In this document: in pieces, positions 38,721 through 47,690 of the stretch
Layout of the letters: each line of letters starts with the position of its first letter
Numbering within the stretch: position 1 is the stretch's first letter
DNA from: Francisella salimarina
GTDB taxonomy: Bacteria > Pseudomonadota > Gammaproteobacteria > Francisellales > Francisellaceae
Direction of reading: 5' to 3'
Assembly (NCBI RefSeq): GCF_007923265.1
Contig: NZ_VOJA01000003.1
Span: 496,001-560,000 of the forward strand
Length of the DNA: 64,000 nt
Translations under genes and position numbers: made by a program
The notes under the pieces: model-generated
Databases searched by the model: none
The model's input: the letters and a program-made list of their open reading frames with translations, nothing else
What the model was told of the DNA's origin: nothing

Positions 38721-39137
38721 TTAATTCTCTGCCATCCAAGTTTCTAAGATTACACAAGCTGCCAAGGCATCTACTTTTATATGTGATACTTTTTTACTTT
38801 TTACTTCTTCTAAACGCCATCTTGCTTCACGAGTTGAATATGCTTCATTGATAAGATGAATATTTCTTTTATAGCGTTCTTTAACTTCTTTAGCAAAATC
38901 TTTAGCTGCTTTTGTAATATCTGTTTCAAAATCTTGAGTATCTAATGGTAATCCTATAATAATATCAGAAGGATTCCAGCGTTTAATAATCTTATCAAGC
39001 TCAATCCAGTTAGGCACTCCATCATAGGCTTCAACTGTACCTATAGGAGTAGCTGTTTTGGTAATCATTTGCCCACTAGCTAATCCAATTCTAGCTTTAC
39101 CATAATCTATTGCTATTAAAGATTGAAACATTAGCAA
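38721..39137 (-). CDS. ruvX: RuvX/YqgF-type Holliday junction resolvase-like protein
   Basis: A 138-residue RNase H-fold protein. The N-terminal IAIDYGKARIGLASG and IIIGLPLD, plus the C-terminal VDALAACVILETWM, provide the acidic catalytic positions. E. coli YqgF processes the 5' end of pre-16S rRNA, and mycobacterial RuvX cuts Holliday junctions. It overlaps the yqgE gene upstream by 7 bases, an arrangement common in gammaproteobacteria. It also goes by the name yqgF. Confidence 0.93.
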   Translation of the reverse strand: MLMFQSLIAIDYGKARIGLASGQMITKTATPIGTVEAYDGVPNWIELDKIIKRWNPSDIIIGLPLDTQDFETDITKAAKDFAKEVKERYKRNIHLINEAYSTREARWRLEEVKSKKVSHIKVDALAACVILETWMAEN

Positions 39138-39712
39138 TTCCCTATGTTTTTGAATAAACTATCTAGACTTTGTAAAGTATAGCCAGCATGTTCAATATGG
39201 TTTTGCCATTTTACTTTATTCTCATGATTAAATAATATTTTTTTGCTTAATTTACTTGTTACAATCCAATCATTGGATTTTATTTCATCCGTAAGTTGAT
39301 CAGCTGTCCAGCAACTATAGCCAACTACTGGCAAAAAATACTCAGGTAAAATATTATTTGCTAAATCTTCCAGAATATCCATAGAAGCAGTTATAGCAAG
39401 ACCTTCATCTAGTTTAATTGTAGAGCTATAGTTTCTGCCATTTGTAGTATGCAAAATCATGATTTTATGGGGACTAATAGGGCCACCCATATAAAGAGGG
39501 TAATCTAAAATCTCATTAAATGTATTGTTATGAGGAATCTCTAATTCTTCAAAAACATCTTTTAGTGTATCACTTAAAGGTTTATTGATAATCAAACCCA
39601 TAGCACCATGACGATCATTTTGGCATAGATAAATTACAGATTTAGTAAATATAGCATCATCTTTGATAAGTGGAGTTGCTAATAAAATTTCACTTTTATG
39701 GTTTTGGAACAT
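39131..39712 (-). CDS. algH: AlgH/YqgE (DUF179) family protein
   Basis: A 193-residue protein with ILLATPLIKDDAIFTKSVIYLCQNDRHGAMGLIINKPL at the start and VVGYSCWTADQLTDEI in the middle, both DUF179 signatures. The family is named for a Pseudomonas alginate regulator, but its biochemical activity is not settled. Coupled with ruvX by a 7-base overlap and divergent from the Nudix gene. Confidence 0.9.
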   Translation of the reverse strand: MFQNHKSEILLATPLIKDDAIFTKSVIYLCQNDRHGAMGLIINKPLSDTLKDVFEELEIPHNNTFNEILDYPLYMGGPISPHKIMILHTTNGRNYSSTIKLDEGLAITASMDILEDLANNILPEYFLPVVGYSCWTADQLTDEIKSNDWIVTSKLSKKILFNHENKVKWQNHIEHAGYTLQSLDSLFKNIGNC

Positions 39713-39748
39713 ATTATATTTCTTAAGTATAAAAATTTTTTGTAAAAA

Positions 39749-40159
39749 ATGGCAAAAATAAATGCCGCAGTGGCGATAATTTTAGATGAACAAAGTGCTA
39801 AAGTCTATATAAGTCTAAGACAAAAGTTTCAAAGCTATAGTGACTACTGGGAATTTCCTGGTGGTAAGGTAGAAAAAAATGAAACTTTTGAACAATGTAT
39901 AAGAAGAGAGGTTTATGAAGAAGTTGGCGTAATAGCCAAATCAGTAAGTTTTTATTTTCGCAAAAAACATATAAATAAAGATAACGATGAAGTTAATCTA
40001 GAGTTTTTTATAATTAAGGATTATGAAGGTAAACCTTATGCTAAGGAAAACCAACAATTAAAATGTATAAACATTCTTGAGCTTAATAATTATAAGTTTC
40101 TTCCAGCAAGTTTAGAAGTAATAACAATGTTACAACAAGATTACTTATACGATAGTTAG
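39749..40159 (+). CDS. mutT: MutT-type Nudix hydrolase
   Basis: A 136-residue protein with a complete Nudix box, residues 39-61: G-x5-E45-x7-R53-E54-x2-E57-E58-x-G60. WEFPGGK precedes it, and the size fits MutT, which removes 8-oxo-dGTP. Other small Nudix enzymes share this profile, so MutT is likely but not certain. There is no strong ribosome site. It ends before a 109-base convergent gap. Confidence 0.85.
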   Translation: MAKINAAVAIILDEQSAKVYISLRQKFQSYSDYWEFPGGKVEKNETFEQCIRREVYEEVGVIAKSVSFYFRKKHINKDNDEVNLEFFIIKDYEGKPYAKENQQLKCINILELNNYKFLPASLEVITMLQQDYLYDS

Positions 40160-40235
40160 TATCAGTCAATAATTAAGCATTTTGTGAAAAGGTTAGAATA
40201 TAAATTAATTATCTAGAAGGAAGCATGTAATTTAA

Positions 40236-40251
40236 CATAATATATATTATG
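40236..40251. repeat. 16-base perfect palindrome in a convergent gap
   Basis: CATAATATATATTATG is a perfect inverted repeat lying between the mutT stop and the stop of the small membrane protein gene. It may be a weak bidirectional stop signal, a protein site, or chance in AT-rich DNA. There is no T-run on either side. Confidence 0.3.
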
Positions 40252-40268
40252 CGAATTTGTATATTTTA

Positions 40269-40700
40269 TTATTCCGCAGTAATAATCTTAGTTGATTTAG
40301 ATATATTTGCCCAAATTATTATAAATATAGCAATTGTTGCTATGCCTACTATTATATTGATTACGGGAACTATATTTAATAAAGTCAATCCCACATACCA
40401 ATATACAAGTGAAGCTTTAAATTTTAATTTTTTTTTGTGCGTTTGATTATATAATTTAGTTTGCTCATCTAACTTTACAGCTGTTACCACTAATGCTATA
40501 TATGACCATATTGGTATTAGTTGAGTCCATAGCCATGCTGGGTGTATTTGCTCACCACTATTTACAGTAACTAAAGCTTTTGCTAATTTCTGTTGCGATA
40601 AAATAAATAAAACTGAAACAATCAAAGATGTAATTATTAAAGCTACTGCACATATTTGTATAATGAGCATCATTGTTTCTGGAGATATAGAGTTTATCAT
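40269..40700 (-). CDS. small membrane protein of unknown function
   Basis: A 143-residue protein with four hydrophobic segments (about 10-32, 50-72, 92-108, 112-132) and a cytoplasmic-type basic stretch (THKKKLKFK) between the second and third. No signal peptide. PAWLWTQLIPIWSYIALV resembles the WxxLIPxxN core found in DUF4328-like proteins, but I would not name a family. It stands alone, convergent with mutT and divergent from an amino-acid permease. Confidence 0.65.
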   Translation of the reverse strand: MINSISPETMMLIIQICAVALIITSLIVSVLFILSQQKLAKALVTVNSGEQIHPAWLWTQLIPIWSYIALVVTAVKLDEQTKLYNQTHKKKLKFKASLVYWYVGLTLLNIVPVINIIVGIATIAIFIIIWANISKSTKIITAE

Positions 40701-40878
40701 TTTGGACTAAATGTATAATTAAGCTTGTTGATTATTTTATATAATAATTAAGTATCAGTAAATCACACAATTAGTTTTGCTAATTAATATTTCTTATTAT
40801 TTTGATATTTAAATATTTTGTTAAAGACTTAGGTTATGGAATAATTCATATAGTTGAAATATTTCTGAAGTTTTTAAT

Positions 40879-42231
40879 ATGGACGACAAGAATAATTTAA
40901 AAAGAGATATATTATCACGCCATATAGTTATGATATCTCTTGGAGGTACTATCTCAGCAAGTTTTTTTCTTGGTATAGGTAGTATTCTAAACTCAGTTGG
41001 TGCATTTGGTACTGTACTAGGATTTCTAATTGGTGGGATAATCATGATGCTAGTAATGATAAGTCTTGCAGAAATGGCTATAGAGATACCTGTAAGTGGT
41101 TCCTTTCAAAACTATGCTACTAGATTTATTTCGCCATACTCAGGCTTTTTGACTGGCTGGTTATACCTAATAAATTGGCTTACAGCGGCTGCTGGAGGTC
41201 TTATTGCTGCTGGGATTATATGTCATAACTTTTACCCTGCTATTAGCGTTTGGCAGTTTTGTATAGTTACTATATTTATCATAAGTTTATTAAATTTATG
41301 TGCCGTAAAAGTCTTCGCAGAAATTGAATTTTGGTTATCTGCAATAAAAATCATAACTATTATAATATTCATACTAATTGGTATTGGAATTATAACAGGA
41401 TATTTAAATACTAATAGGCCAATTTCAGGCTTAGTAAATTTCTATGCAGATGGTTTATTTCCAAATGGATACAAAGCATTTTTATTTGGTCTAGTTATTA
41501 TAGTATGTACATTCCAAGGAGCCGAACTAGTTGGTATTACTGCGGGAGAGACAAGTAATCCTGAAAGAAATATTCGTAAAGCAATAAAAAGTGTAGCTAT
41601 TAGAGTATTACTTTTTTTTGTATTATCATCATTCATAATAGCTTATATTATTCCATATAAAGACTCTAGCGTAGCTAATACTCCTTTTATTACAGTGTTG
41701 CAACTAGTCAATATTAAGTATGTCGATACCATTATGCAACTTGTGATTCTTACAGCAAGTTTATCAGCTGTAAACTCGTGTTTTTATACTTGTGCAAGGC
41801 TTATGTGGTCTATGGCTTCAGATAAACAAGCACCAAAAATATTTACAAAACTCAGCAAAAAACAAGTTCCTATATATGGCGTCATATTTGTAGCTATACT
41901 TTCTTGTCTTTGTTTGATTACAAAATTTATTGGTGCTGAGAAAATATTTATACTTGTAGTTTCATCTTCAGGTATGGTTGGATGTATGATTTGGATAATT
42001 ATTAGTTTATGTCATATCTACTTTAGAAAATCTCTTTCTTCAGAACAAATTAAAAATCTCAAATTCAAAGCATGGGCTTTTCCATTAATCCCGTATTTGA
42101 GCATATTGTTTAATTTTTTTGTAATATTAGGAATGTTCTGGGACCCTGATCAACGCATGGTTATTTATTCAGGAATTGGTTTAATTATTCTATTTTCATT
42201 ATGTTATAAGCTATTTTATAAAAATCAGTAA
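40879..42231 (+). CDS. APC-superfamily amino acid permease
   Basis: A 450-residue, 12-helix protein of the AAT group (LysP/AroP/GabP type). Helix 1 has HIVMISLGGTISASFFLGIGS, the TIGxGxF-like substrate loop in altered form. GWLYLINWLTAAAGGL (helix 3), FQGAELVGITAGETSNPERNIRKAI (helix 6) are family motifs. It takes up an amino acid with protons. In a strictly auxotrophic intracellular pathogen such permeases often matter, but the substrate is unknown. Its end overlaps the DUF3293 gene by 7 bases. Confidence 0.87.
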   Translation: MDDKNNLKRDILSRHIVMISLGGTISASFFLGIGSILNSVGAFGTVLGFLIGGIIMMLVMISLAEMAIEIPVSGSFQNYATRFISPYSGFLTGWLYLINWLTAAAGGLIAAGIICHNFYPAISVWQFCIVTIFIISLLNLCAVKVFAEIEFWLSAIKIITIIIFILIGIGIITGYLNTNRPISGLVNFYADGLFPNGYKAFLFGLVIIVCTFQGAELVGITAGETSNPERNIRKAIKSVAIRVLLFFVLSSFIIAYIIPYKDSSVANTPFITVLQLVNIKYVDTIMQLVILTASLSAVNSCFYTCARLMWSMASDKQAPKIFTKLSKKQVPIYGVIFVAILSCLCLITKFIGAEKIFILVVSSSGMVGCMIWIIISLCHIYFRKSLSSEQIKNLKFKAWAFPLIPYLSILFNFFVILGMFWDPDQRMVIYSGIGLIILFSLCYKLFYKNQ

Positions 42232-42638
42232 ACTCTACTTTGAAAGTCCCCTACTTTCGTGAGATATCTTTTTGATTTTTCACATTTTGAAACATACAAA
42301 ATATTATTAATTACATAATAGATCGCATCCTGCGAAAATTCCGCACCTAAATTACAAGCTTCATCAAGCGATTTAGCATCAAACATAAAACCATTTTCTT
42401 TGTGCTTAGATGACTTATCAAAACCATTAATTTCATAGAGCCAACTATATGACTTTTCTAATTGATTTCTTAATATTTGATTTCTAGCTAAATTTTCTTG
42501 ATCTGCAAGAAGCTGATTAAATGGATTGTATGCTGTAATAATCGCAAATTGGTTAGGATACCTGCTAGGTAATATAGGAACTTCAAATTTAGTTGTAAAA
42601 TACCATTCACAAAGATCTAAATTAGAACTATTATTCAT
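42225..42638 (-). CDS. DUF3293 family protein
   Basis: A 137-residue cytoplasmic protein. The segment FAIITAYNPFNQLLADQENLARNQILRNQLE is the DUF3293 core, a family known only by conservation. Starts inside the trxA end with an 8-base overlap, so it is translated with thioredoxin. Function unknown; the coupling suggests a redox or stress role. Confidence 0.8.
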   Translation of the reverse strand: MNNSSNLDLCEWYFTTKFEVPILPSRYPNQFAIITAYNPFNQLLADQENLARNQILRNQLEKSYSWLYEINGFDKSSKHKENGFMFDAKSLDEACNLGAEFSQDAIYYVINNILYVSKCEKSKRYLTKVGDFQSRVY

Positions 42639-42957
42639 AAGCCTTTAGCTTTTGCTCTAATTGGCTACCTGTATGGACACCAGTAAGCGTTTCTACAGGC
42701 TGACCTGCTTTGAAAATTATCATAGTTGGTATACTTCTTATGCCAAATTTAGCTGCTAGACTTTGATTATCATCGACATTGACTTTGACAATCACAGCTC
42801 CTGTATAATCTTTTGATAGCTGATCAAGTATCGGCGATAAAGTCTTACAAGGACCGCACCAATCTGCATAAAAGTCTACTAATATAGGTTTTGCAGAACT
42901 ACTTATTAATTTATCAAAGCTAGCTTCATCAGTTTTTATTACTTTGCTTAATGCCAT
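42631..42957 (-). CDS. trxA: thioredoxin
   Basis: A 108-residue thioredoxin with the WCGPC active site (Trp33, Cys34, Cys37) and the FYADWCGPCKTLSPILDQL surroundings, plus the cis-proline IRSIPTMIIF. It has no signal peptide and is cytoplasmic. Starts one base after the upstream SIMPL gene, and the DUF3293 gene overlaps its end. It would be the electron donor for ribonucleotide reductase and other reductases. Confidence 0.96.
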   Translation of the reverse strand: MALSKVIKTDEASFDKLISSSAKPILVDFYADWCGPCKTLSPILDQLSKDYTGAVIVKVNVDDNQSLAAKFGIRSIPTMIIFKAGQPVETLTGVHTGSQLEQKLKAYE

Positions 42958-42958
42958 A

Positions 42959-43645
42959 CTATCTCTCCATAAATGTTACATTTGCTCTTATATTAATATC
43001 CTGAGATACAGCTACTGGATTATAGCTATTTGCATCATTTTCATTATAAGCTGCTGTTTTCATTAACATAACTGTATTTCTAGGCTTATATCCGTCTGTA
43101 TCAATATACTGTACTGATTGAATAATATAGTTACTATTAGTCTGTTTATTAAAATTAGTAAGATAATCCTTTGTATCCTTAAAAAGTTGTATCATAAGTT
43201 TTTGTTTTGCAGCCTCGACTTCTTTAGCAGGAGGATTATAATCTAATACTTTTACAGCTAATCTTTTTCCAGAAGATCTGTCTTGATTTTCAATTGCTTG
43301 TTGTAACTTATTCAAATCACTTTGAGAAATTCTAGATTGAAGTTGTATCGTAATATTGATAGCACCGCTATTGTTAGTATTTTGTTCAATGTTTTTGACT
43401 TTCCAGTCAGACTTTACAATGTTGTTGATACTATCTGTAATTTGATTTTCTATACTATTTTGTTTATCTAATGAAGTTGTTGCATAACCAGTCACTTCGA
43501 CAAGTATGCTATCACTCTTTATCGTGGTTTCACCTTGAGTTGTATACTTAATGGTGTTGTACTCGGCACAGTTATCTGATGCTGCTACGGCAAGAGAGAC
43601 AGAGCTAACAAACCCAATCAAACAAAATAGAACTAACTTTTTCAT
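42959..43645 (-). CDS. SIMPL-domain (DUF541) periplasmic protein
   Basis: About 228 residues from the ATG at 43645, preceded by AAGGA; the longer frame lacks this. A signal peptide (MKKLVLFCLIGFVSSVSLAVA) leads to a SIMPL domain. Its interior has VEVTGYATTSLDKQNSIENQITDSIN, INITIQLQSRISQSDLNKLQQAI and a C-terminal strand that ends ANVTFMER, a usual SIMPL finish (i-x-V-x-F). Role unknown; related proteins associate with oxidative stress (YggE). It leads a SIMPL-trxA-DUF3293 operon. Confidence 0.78.
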   Translation of the reverse strand: MKKLVLFCLIGFVSSVSLAVAASDNCAEYNTIKYTTQGETTIKSDSILVEVTGYATTSLDKQNSIENQITDSINNIVKSDWKVKNIEQNTNNSGAINITIQLQSRISQSDLNKLQQAIENQDRSSGKRLAVKVLDYNPPAKEVEAAKQKLMIQLFKDTKDYLTNFNKQTNSNYIIQSVQYIDTDGYKPRNTVMLMKTAAYNENDANSYNPVAVSQDINIRANVTFMER

Positions 43646-43736
43646 ATATACGTCCTTTAGAAAACACTTATATAAATTTAGTCTAGCAGATAATGAGATA
43701 TTAATCAGGTTCAAATGTAGCAATTGTTACTAAGAA

Positions 43737-44882
43737 TTATATTATATCGTGAAGAATATCATCTAATGCCTCTAAGATTTGCTCTTTCATTTCATTTTCA
43801 AATGGGAAATCATCTGATGTTAATTGAGATTTAACAAAGCTCTCTAAAAGTAAATGCTGAGCACTTTCTAAAGACAATCCTCTAGACTGTAAATAAAAAA
43901 GAGCATCTTTATCAAGCTCCCCTATTGTAGCACCATGTGTACACACTACATCATCAGAGAAGATCTCTAATTCTGGTTTTGTATTAATCTCAGCTTTATT
44001 ACTTAATTGGATATTTTTATTGTTCTGAAAAGCTTGAATTTGCTCTATACCTTTATTTACGACTGCTTTTGCATTAAACCATGCTTTAGAGCTACCATTA
44101 GCTACACCTCGGAAGTTTACATTACTATATGTGTGAGATGCATTATGATTAACTAAAAAACATGCATTAGCAATAGCATTATCATTTACTAAATATAATC
44201 CTCTGATATCAAATCTAGAGTACGGCTTATTTAGATTTACTACAAAATCATTTCTAAGAAGTGCATCCTTATTCAATAAGTTAAATCCATTAAATTCAGC
44301 AGCGCGATCTAAATTGATTAGATAATTAGCTGTAGTAATTAACTGAGTATTATTTGGATTATCAGCATTGTTTGTGAAGTTTACTTTTGCTGATTCTGCA
44401 ATATTTATGTCTAAAAACAGGTTTATGGCTGAATTTTCTGTAAGACTGACAAAGTCGATATCTAAATCTAGATTTGCAAACATATCAACGTCTAATTTTA
44501 GAGATATATTTGTTAGCTTATCTTTAGCCATATCAGTATTTATAAAAATTAGACTTAAAGAATCTTTAGTATCTTTAGGTATACTTATAGCCAAGTGTTT
44601 AGAATTTTCTATTGCTAACTTAGACATAGTTCTTTGATCTCTATGTAGCTCTAAAGCACTAATATGATTCAGTTTTTTGTTGTAATCAATAGCTAAAACA
44701 CCATCTAGTATTATTACAACATTTTCTTCCGTATCAAATTTAAAACCTTCTAAATAATCTTTAGATTTAGGAGAATCTTTAAGCATTTCAGATATGCCAC
44801 TTTTGCTATATATAGTAGCTAAGTTAGTATATTTCCAGCTTTCTTGTCTAGTAGTTGGTAGAGATTTATTATCTATTAACAT
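43737..44882 (-). CDS. sufD: Fe-S cluster assembly protein SufD
   Basis: About 381 residues from the ATG at 44882; a TTG start nine bases earlier overlaps the AAAGGTTG ribosome region. SufD-type beta-helix with the C-terminal SufBD signature: KPELEIFSDDVVCTHGATIGELDKDALFYLQSRGLS. It completes the SufBC2D scaffold. It starts 12 bases after sufC. No sufS follows: the next gene on this strand is the SIMPL gene, after a gap of 91 bases. Confidence 0.95.
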   Translation of the reverse strand: MLIDNKSLPTTRQESWKYTNLATIYSKSGISEMLKDSPKSKDYLEGFKFDTEENVVIILDGVLAIDYNKKLNHISALELHRDQRTMSKLAIENSKHLAISIPKDTKDSLSLIFINTDMAKDKLTNISLKLDVDMFANLDLDIDFVSLTENSAINLFLDINIAESAKVNFTNNADNPNNTQLITTANYLINLDRAAEFNGFNLLNKDALLRNDFVVNLNKPYSRFDIRGLYLVNDNAIANACFLVNHNASHTYSNVNFRGVANGSSKAWFNAKAVVNKGIEQIQAFQNNKNIQLSNKAEINTKPELEIFSDDVVCTHGATIGELDKDALFYLQSRGLSLESAQHLLLESFVKSQLTSDDFPFENEMKEQILEALDDILHDII

Positions 44883-44894
44883 TATTATCAACCT

Positions 44895-45644
44895 TTAGCT
44901 ATTTAACCAAGAATATCCTTTTTCTTCTAGCTCAAGAGCTAGCTCTTTACCACCTGTTTTGACAATTTTACCATCAGCTAAAACATGAACAAAATCAGGT
45001 TGTATATGATCTAAGAGTCTTTGGTAGTGAGTAATTACCAAAAAGCTTCTATCGTCAGATCTCATATTATTTGCACCTTGAGATACCACCTGAAGAGCAT
45101 CAATATCTAGTCCAGAATCAGTTTCATCTAAGATAGCAAGCTTAGGTTCAAGCATCATTAGTTGTAGCATTTCATTACGTTTTTTCTCTCCACCTGAGAA
45201 GCCTTCATTAACTCCACGCGACATGTATTTCTGATCTATTTTTAGAACTTGCATATTTGCTTTTAGCTTTTTCATAAAATCTATAGCATTGATTTCTTCT
45301 TCGCCATTTTGCTTTCTAATGCTATTTACAGCTGTCTTTAAAAATTGAACATTACTAACACCAGGAATCTCAATAGGATACTGTAAGCTTAAAAAGATAC
45401 CTGCTGCGGCTCTTTCGGATATAGATAGATCATCTAAATCTTTACCGTTAAATGTTATCGACCCTTGAGTAATCTCATAGCCATCTTTACCAGCTAAAAC
45501 ATTACTTAGTGTACTTTTACCAGCTCCATTAGGTCCCATAATTGCATGGACTTCACCTTTGTTAACTTTTAGATTTAAGCCTTTTAGAATCTGTTTCTTT
45601 TGTTCGCCAACACTTACATGTAAATCTTTAATTTCTAATAACAT
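44895..45644 (-). CDS. sufC: Fe-S assembly ATPase SufC
   Basis: A 249-residue ABC ATPase. Walker A is GPNGAGKSTLSNVLAGK (about 37-), the signature is GFSGGEKKRNEMLQ, and Walker B is LAILDETDSGLDIDAL, the SufC form. Drives the conformational cycle of the SufBCD scaffold in the cytoplasm. Placed between sufB (34 bases upstream) and sufD (12 bases downstream). Confidence 0.97.
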   Translation of the reverse strand: MLLEIKDLHVSVGEQKKQILKGLNLKVNKGEVHAIMGPNGAGKSTLSNVLAGKDGYEITQGSITFNGKDLDDLSISERAAAGIFLSLQYPIEIPGVSNVQFLKTAVNSIRKQNGEEEINAIDFMKKLKANMQVLKIDQKYMSRGVNEGFSGGEKKRNEMLQLMMLEPKLAILDETDSGLDIDALQVVSQGANNMRSDDRSFLVITHYQRLLDHIQPDFVHVLADGKIVKTGGKELALELEEKGYSWLNS

Positions 45645-45678
45645 TTTATTAACCTTTTAACTTATATAATTCTAAAGT

Positions 45679-47124
45679 TTAACCAACAGCACCTTCTAAA
45701 CTAACTTCCATTAGTTTTTGAGCTTCAACTGCAAACTCAAGTGGTAACTTTTTAAATACTTCTTTACAAAAACCATTAACAATCATAGCAATTGCATCTT
45801 CTTCCGAAAGACCTCTTTGCTTACAGTAGAAAAGCTGATCATCAGAGATCTTTGAAGTTGTAGCTTCATGTTCAATTTGAGATGAATTACTCTTATTTTC
45901 TATATACGGGTATGTATGCGCACCACAATTATGCCCTATAAGTAATGAGTCGCATTGAGAAAAGTTTCTAGCATTAGAGGCATTAGGTGATATTCTCACA
46001 AGTCCTCTATAGGCTTGAGAAGCTTTACCTGCAGAAATACCTTTTGAGATAATCGTACTCTTAGTATTTTTGCCAAGATGAATCATTTTCGTACCAGTAT
46101 CAGCTTGTTGAGCGTGACGAGTTAAGGCTACAGAATAGAATTCACCAATTGAGTTATCTCCACGTAATACTACTGAAGGGTATTTCCATGTAATAGCAGA
46201 GCCGGTTTCAACTTGTGTCCAAGAGATTTTTGCGTTCTTATGACAAACACCTCTCTTAGTAACAAAGTTGTATATACCACCTTTACCTTCTTTATCTCCT
46301 GGGTACCAGTTTTGTACTGTAGAATACTTAATTTCAGCCCCATCTAAGGCTACTAACTCAACCACTGCTGCATGAAGCTGATTTTCATCACGCATTGGTG
46401 CAGTACATCCTTCTAAATAACTAACATAACTGCCTTCATCTGCAACAATTAATGTTCTTTCAAACTGTCCTGTATTCATTGCATTTATTCTGAAGTATGT
46501 TGACAGTTCCATAGGGCAAGTCACACCTTTAGGAATATATACAAATGAGCCATCACTAAAAACCGCAGAATTTAAAGCTGCAAAAAAGTTATCACCTTGA
46601 GGTACTACAGAACCTAGGTATTTTTGCACCAGTTCAGGGTGCTTTTGTACAGCTTCTGAAATAGGACAAAATATTACCCCTGCTTCAGCTAATTTTTCTT
46701 TGAATGTTGTTACAACTGAAACTGAATCAAATACAGCGTCAACAGCTATGTTTTTAACTCCAGCTAGCATCTCTTGCTCATGCAAAGGAATACCAAGCTT
46801 ATTATATGTATCAATAATTTCTGGATCTACCTCATCTAAACTTTTAGGATGATCTTTTAATGATTTTGGCGATGAATAATAGCTTATGGCTTGAAAGTCA
46901 ATCGGAGGATAGTTCAAATCTGCCCATTTCGGTGATTTCATTTCTAACCATTTATGATACGCTTTGAGGCGCCACTCTAGTAGAAATTCAGGTTCATTTT
47001 TTCGCGCAGATATCAGACGGATTACATCTTCATTAAGACCTGCATCGATAGTCTCAGCTTCTACTTCAGTTACAAAACCATGTTCATAATCTTGTTCAAT
47101 GATTTTATCTAAATTTTCGCTCAT
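45679..47124 (-). CDS. sufB: Fe-S cluster scaffold SufB
   Basis: A 481-residue scaffold. The segments [79 protein letters not shown] and [31 protein letters not shown] are characteristic; the latter contains the cluster/persulfide-relevant residues. It starts 3 bases after the rrf2 regulator, so it is co-transcribed with it. Confidence 0.97.
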   Translation of the reverse strand: MSENLDKIIEQDYEHGFVTEVEAETIDAGLNEDVIRLISARKNEPEFLLEWRLKAYHKWLEMKSPKWADLNYPPIDFQAISYYSSPKSLKDHPKSLDEVDPEIIDTYNKLGIPLHEQEMLAGVKNIAVDAVFDSVSVVTTFKEKLAEAGVIFCPISEAVQKHPELVQKYLGSVVPQGDNFFAALNSAVFSDGSFVYIPKGVTCPMELSTYFRINAMNTGQFERTLIVADEGSYVSYLEGCTAPMRDENQLHAAVVELVALDGAEIKYSTVQNWYPGDKEGKGGIYNFVTKRGVCHKNAKISWTQVETGSAITWKYPSVVLRGDNSIGEFYSVALTRHAQQADTGTKMIHLGKNTKSTIISKGISAGKASQAYRGLVRISPNASNARNFSQCDSLLIGHNCGAHTYPYIENKSNSSQIEHEATTSKISDDQLFYCKQRGLSEEDAIAMIVNGFCKEVFKKLPLEFAVEAQKLMEVSLEGAVG

Positions 47125-47127
47125 ATC

Positions 47128-47538
47128 TTAACTTTTGCCCTTCTTGTTGACAATATCATAGATTGATGTTCTTGAAAGTAAATCTAACAGTTGGTTATTC
47201 AACACTTTCCAATAACTACTTACGGTACAGTTTCCTATACTACACTTTTTTTGTAAATCACAACACTCTGTAAGATTTACATCCTTTTCTACAGATCTAA
47301 CCACATCTAATACAGTAATATTTTGAGGATCATCAACAAGTGTGTATCCACCTTCTATACCGCGCTTTGAGACTACAACATTTGATATTGAAAGCTGATT
47401 TAACAACTTTCTTACTGTAGGAATATTTAGTCCCGTGGTTTCTGCAATTTTTGCAGCACTATAAGGATTTGAGTTATTTTCAGCAATTGTTACAACTACT
47501 AGCAAACCGTAGTCGAGTAATTTACTTATTTTTAGCAT
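47128..47538 (-). CDS. Rrf2-family Fe-S regulator (IscR/SufR-like)
   Basis: A 136-residue winged-helix Rrf2 protein (MLKISKLLDYGLLVVVTIAE, GLNIPTVRKLLNQLSISNVVVSKRGIEGGYTL). Candidate cluster ligands are Cys93, Cys99 and Cys104, with an extra Cys92 (ECCDLQKKCSIGNC); spacing is x5 and x4, slightly tighter than IscR (x5, x5). It lies 3 bases ahead of sufB and would sense [2Fe-2S] sufficiency and repress or activate the suf genes. An inverted repeat in its leader is a good operator candidate. Confidence 0.9.
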   Translation of the reverse strand: MLKISKLLDYGLLVVVTIAENNSNPYSAAKIAETTGLNIPTVRKLLNQLSISNVVVSKRGIEGGYTLVDDPQNITVLDVVRSVEKDVNLTECCDLQKKCSIGNCTVSSYWKVLNNQLLDLLSRTSIYDIVNKKGKS

Positions 47539-47553
47539 AATTAACTCTAATCT

Positions 47554-47568
47554 ATACTAATTTAGTAT
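47554..47568. promoter_or_regulatory. inverted repeat before the rrf2-sufBCD operon
   Basis: ATACTAATTTAGTAT is a perfect 7+1+7 inverted repeat, 16 bases upstream of the regulator's ATG. Rrf2 regulators typically bind symmetric AT-rich sites around their own promoter. The site does not match the E. coli IscR type 1 or type 2 consensus well. Confidence 0.4.
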
Positions 47569-47690
47569 CATATTGTGAATATAATAATATTTATAATGCT
47601 TAAAGTAAATTAAAAAATTGATTATTTTTAAACCTTAGACTAGTATTTGTAAATAGTTAAATACTACATTTGTTATTATAACAACTAATT

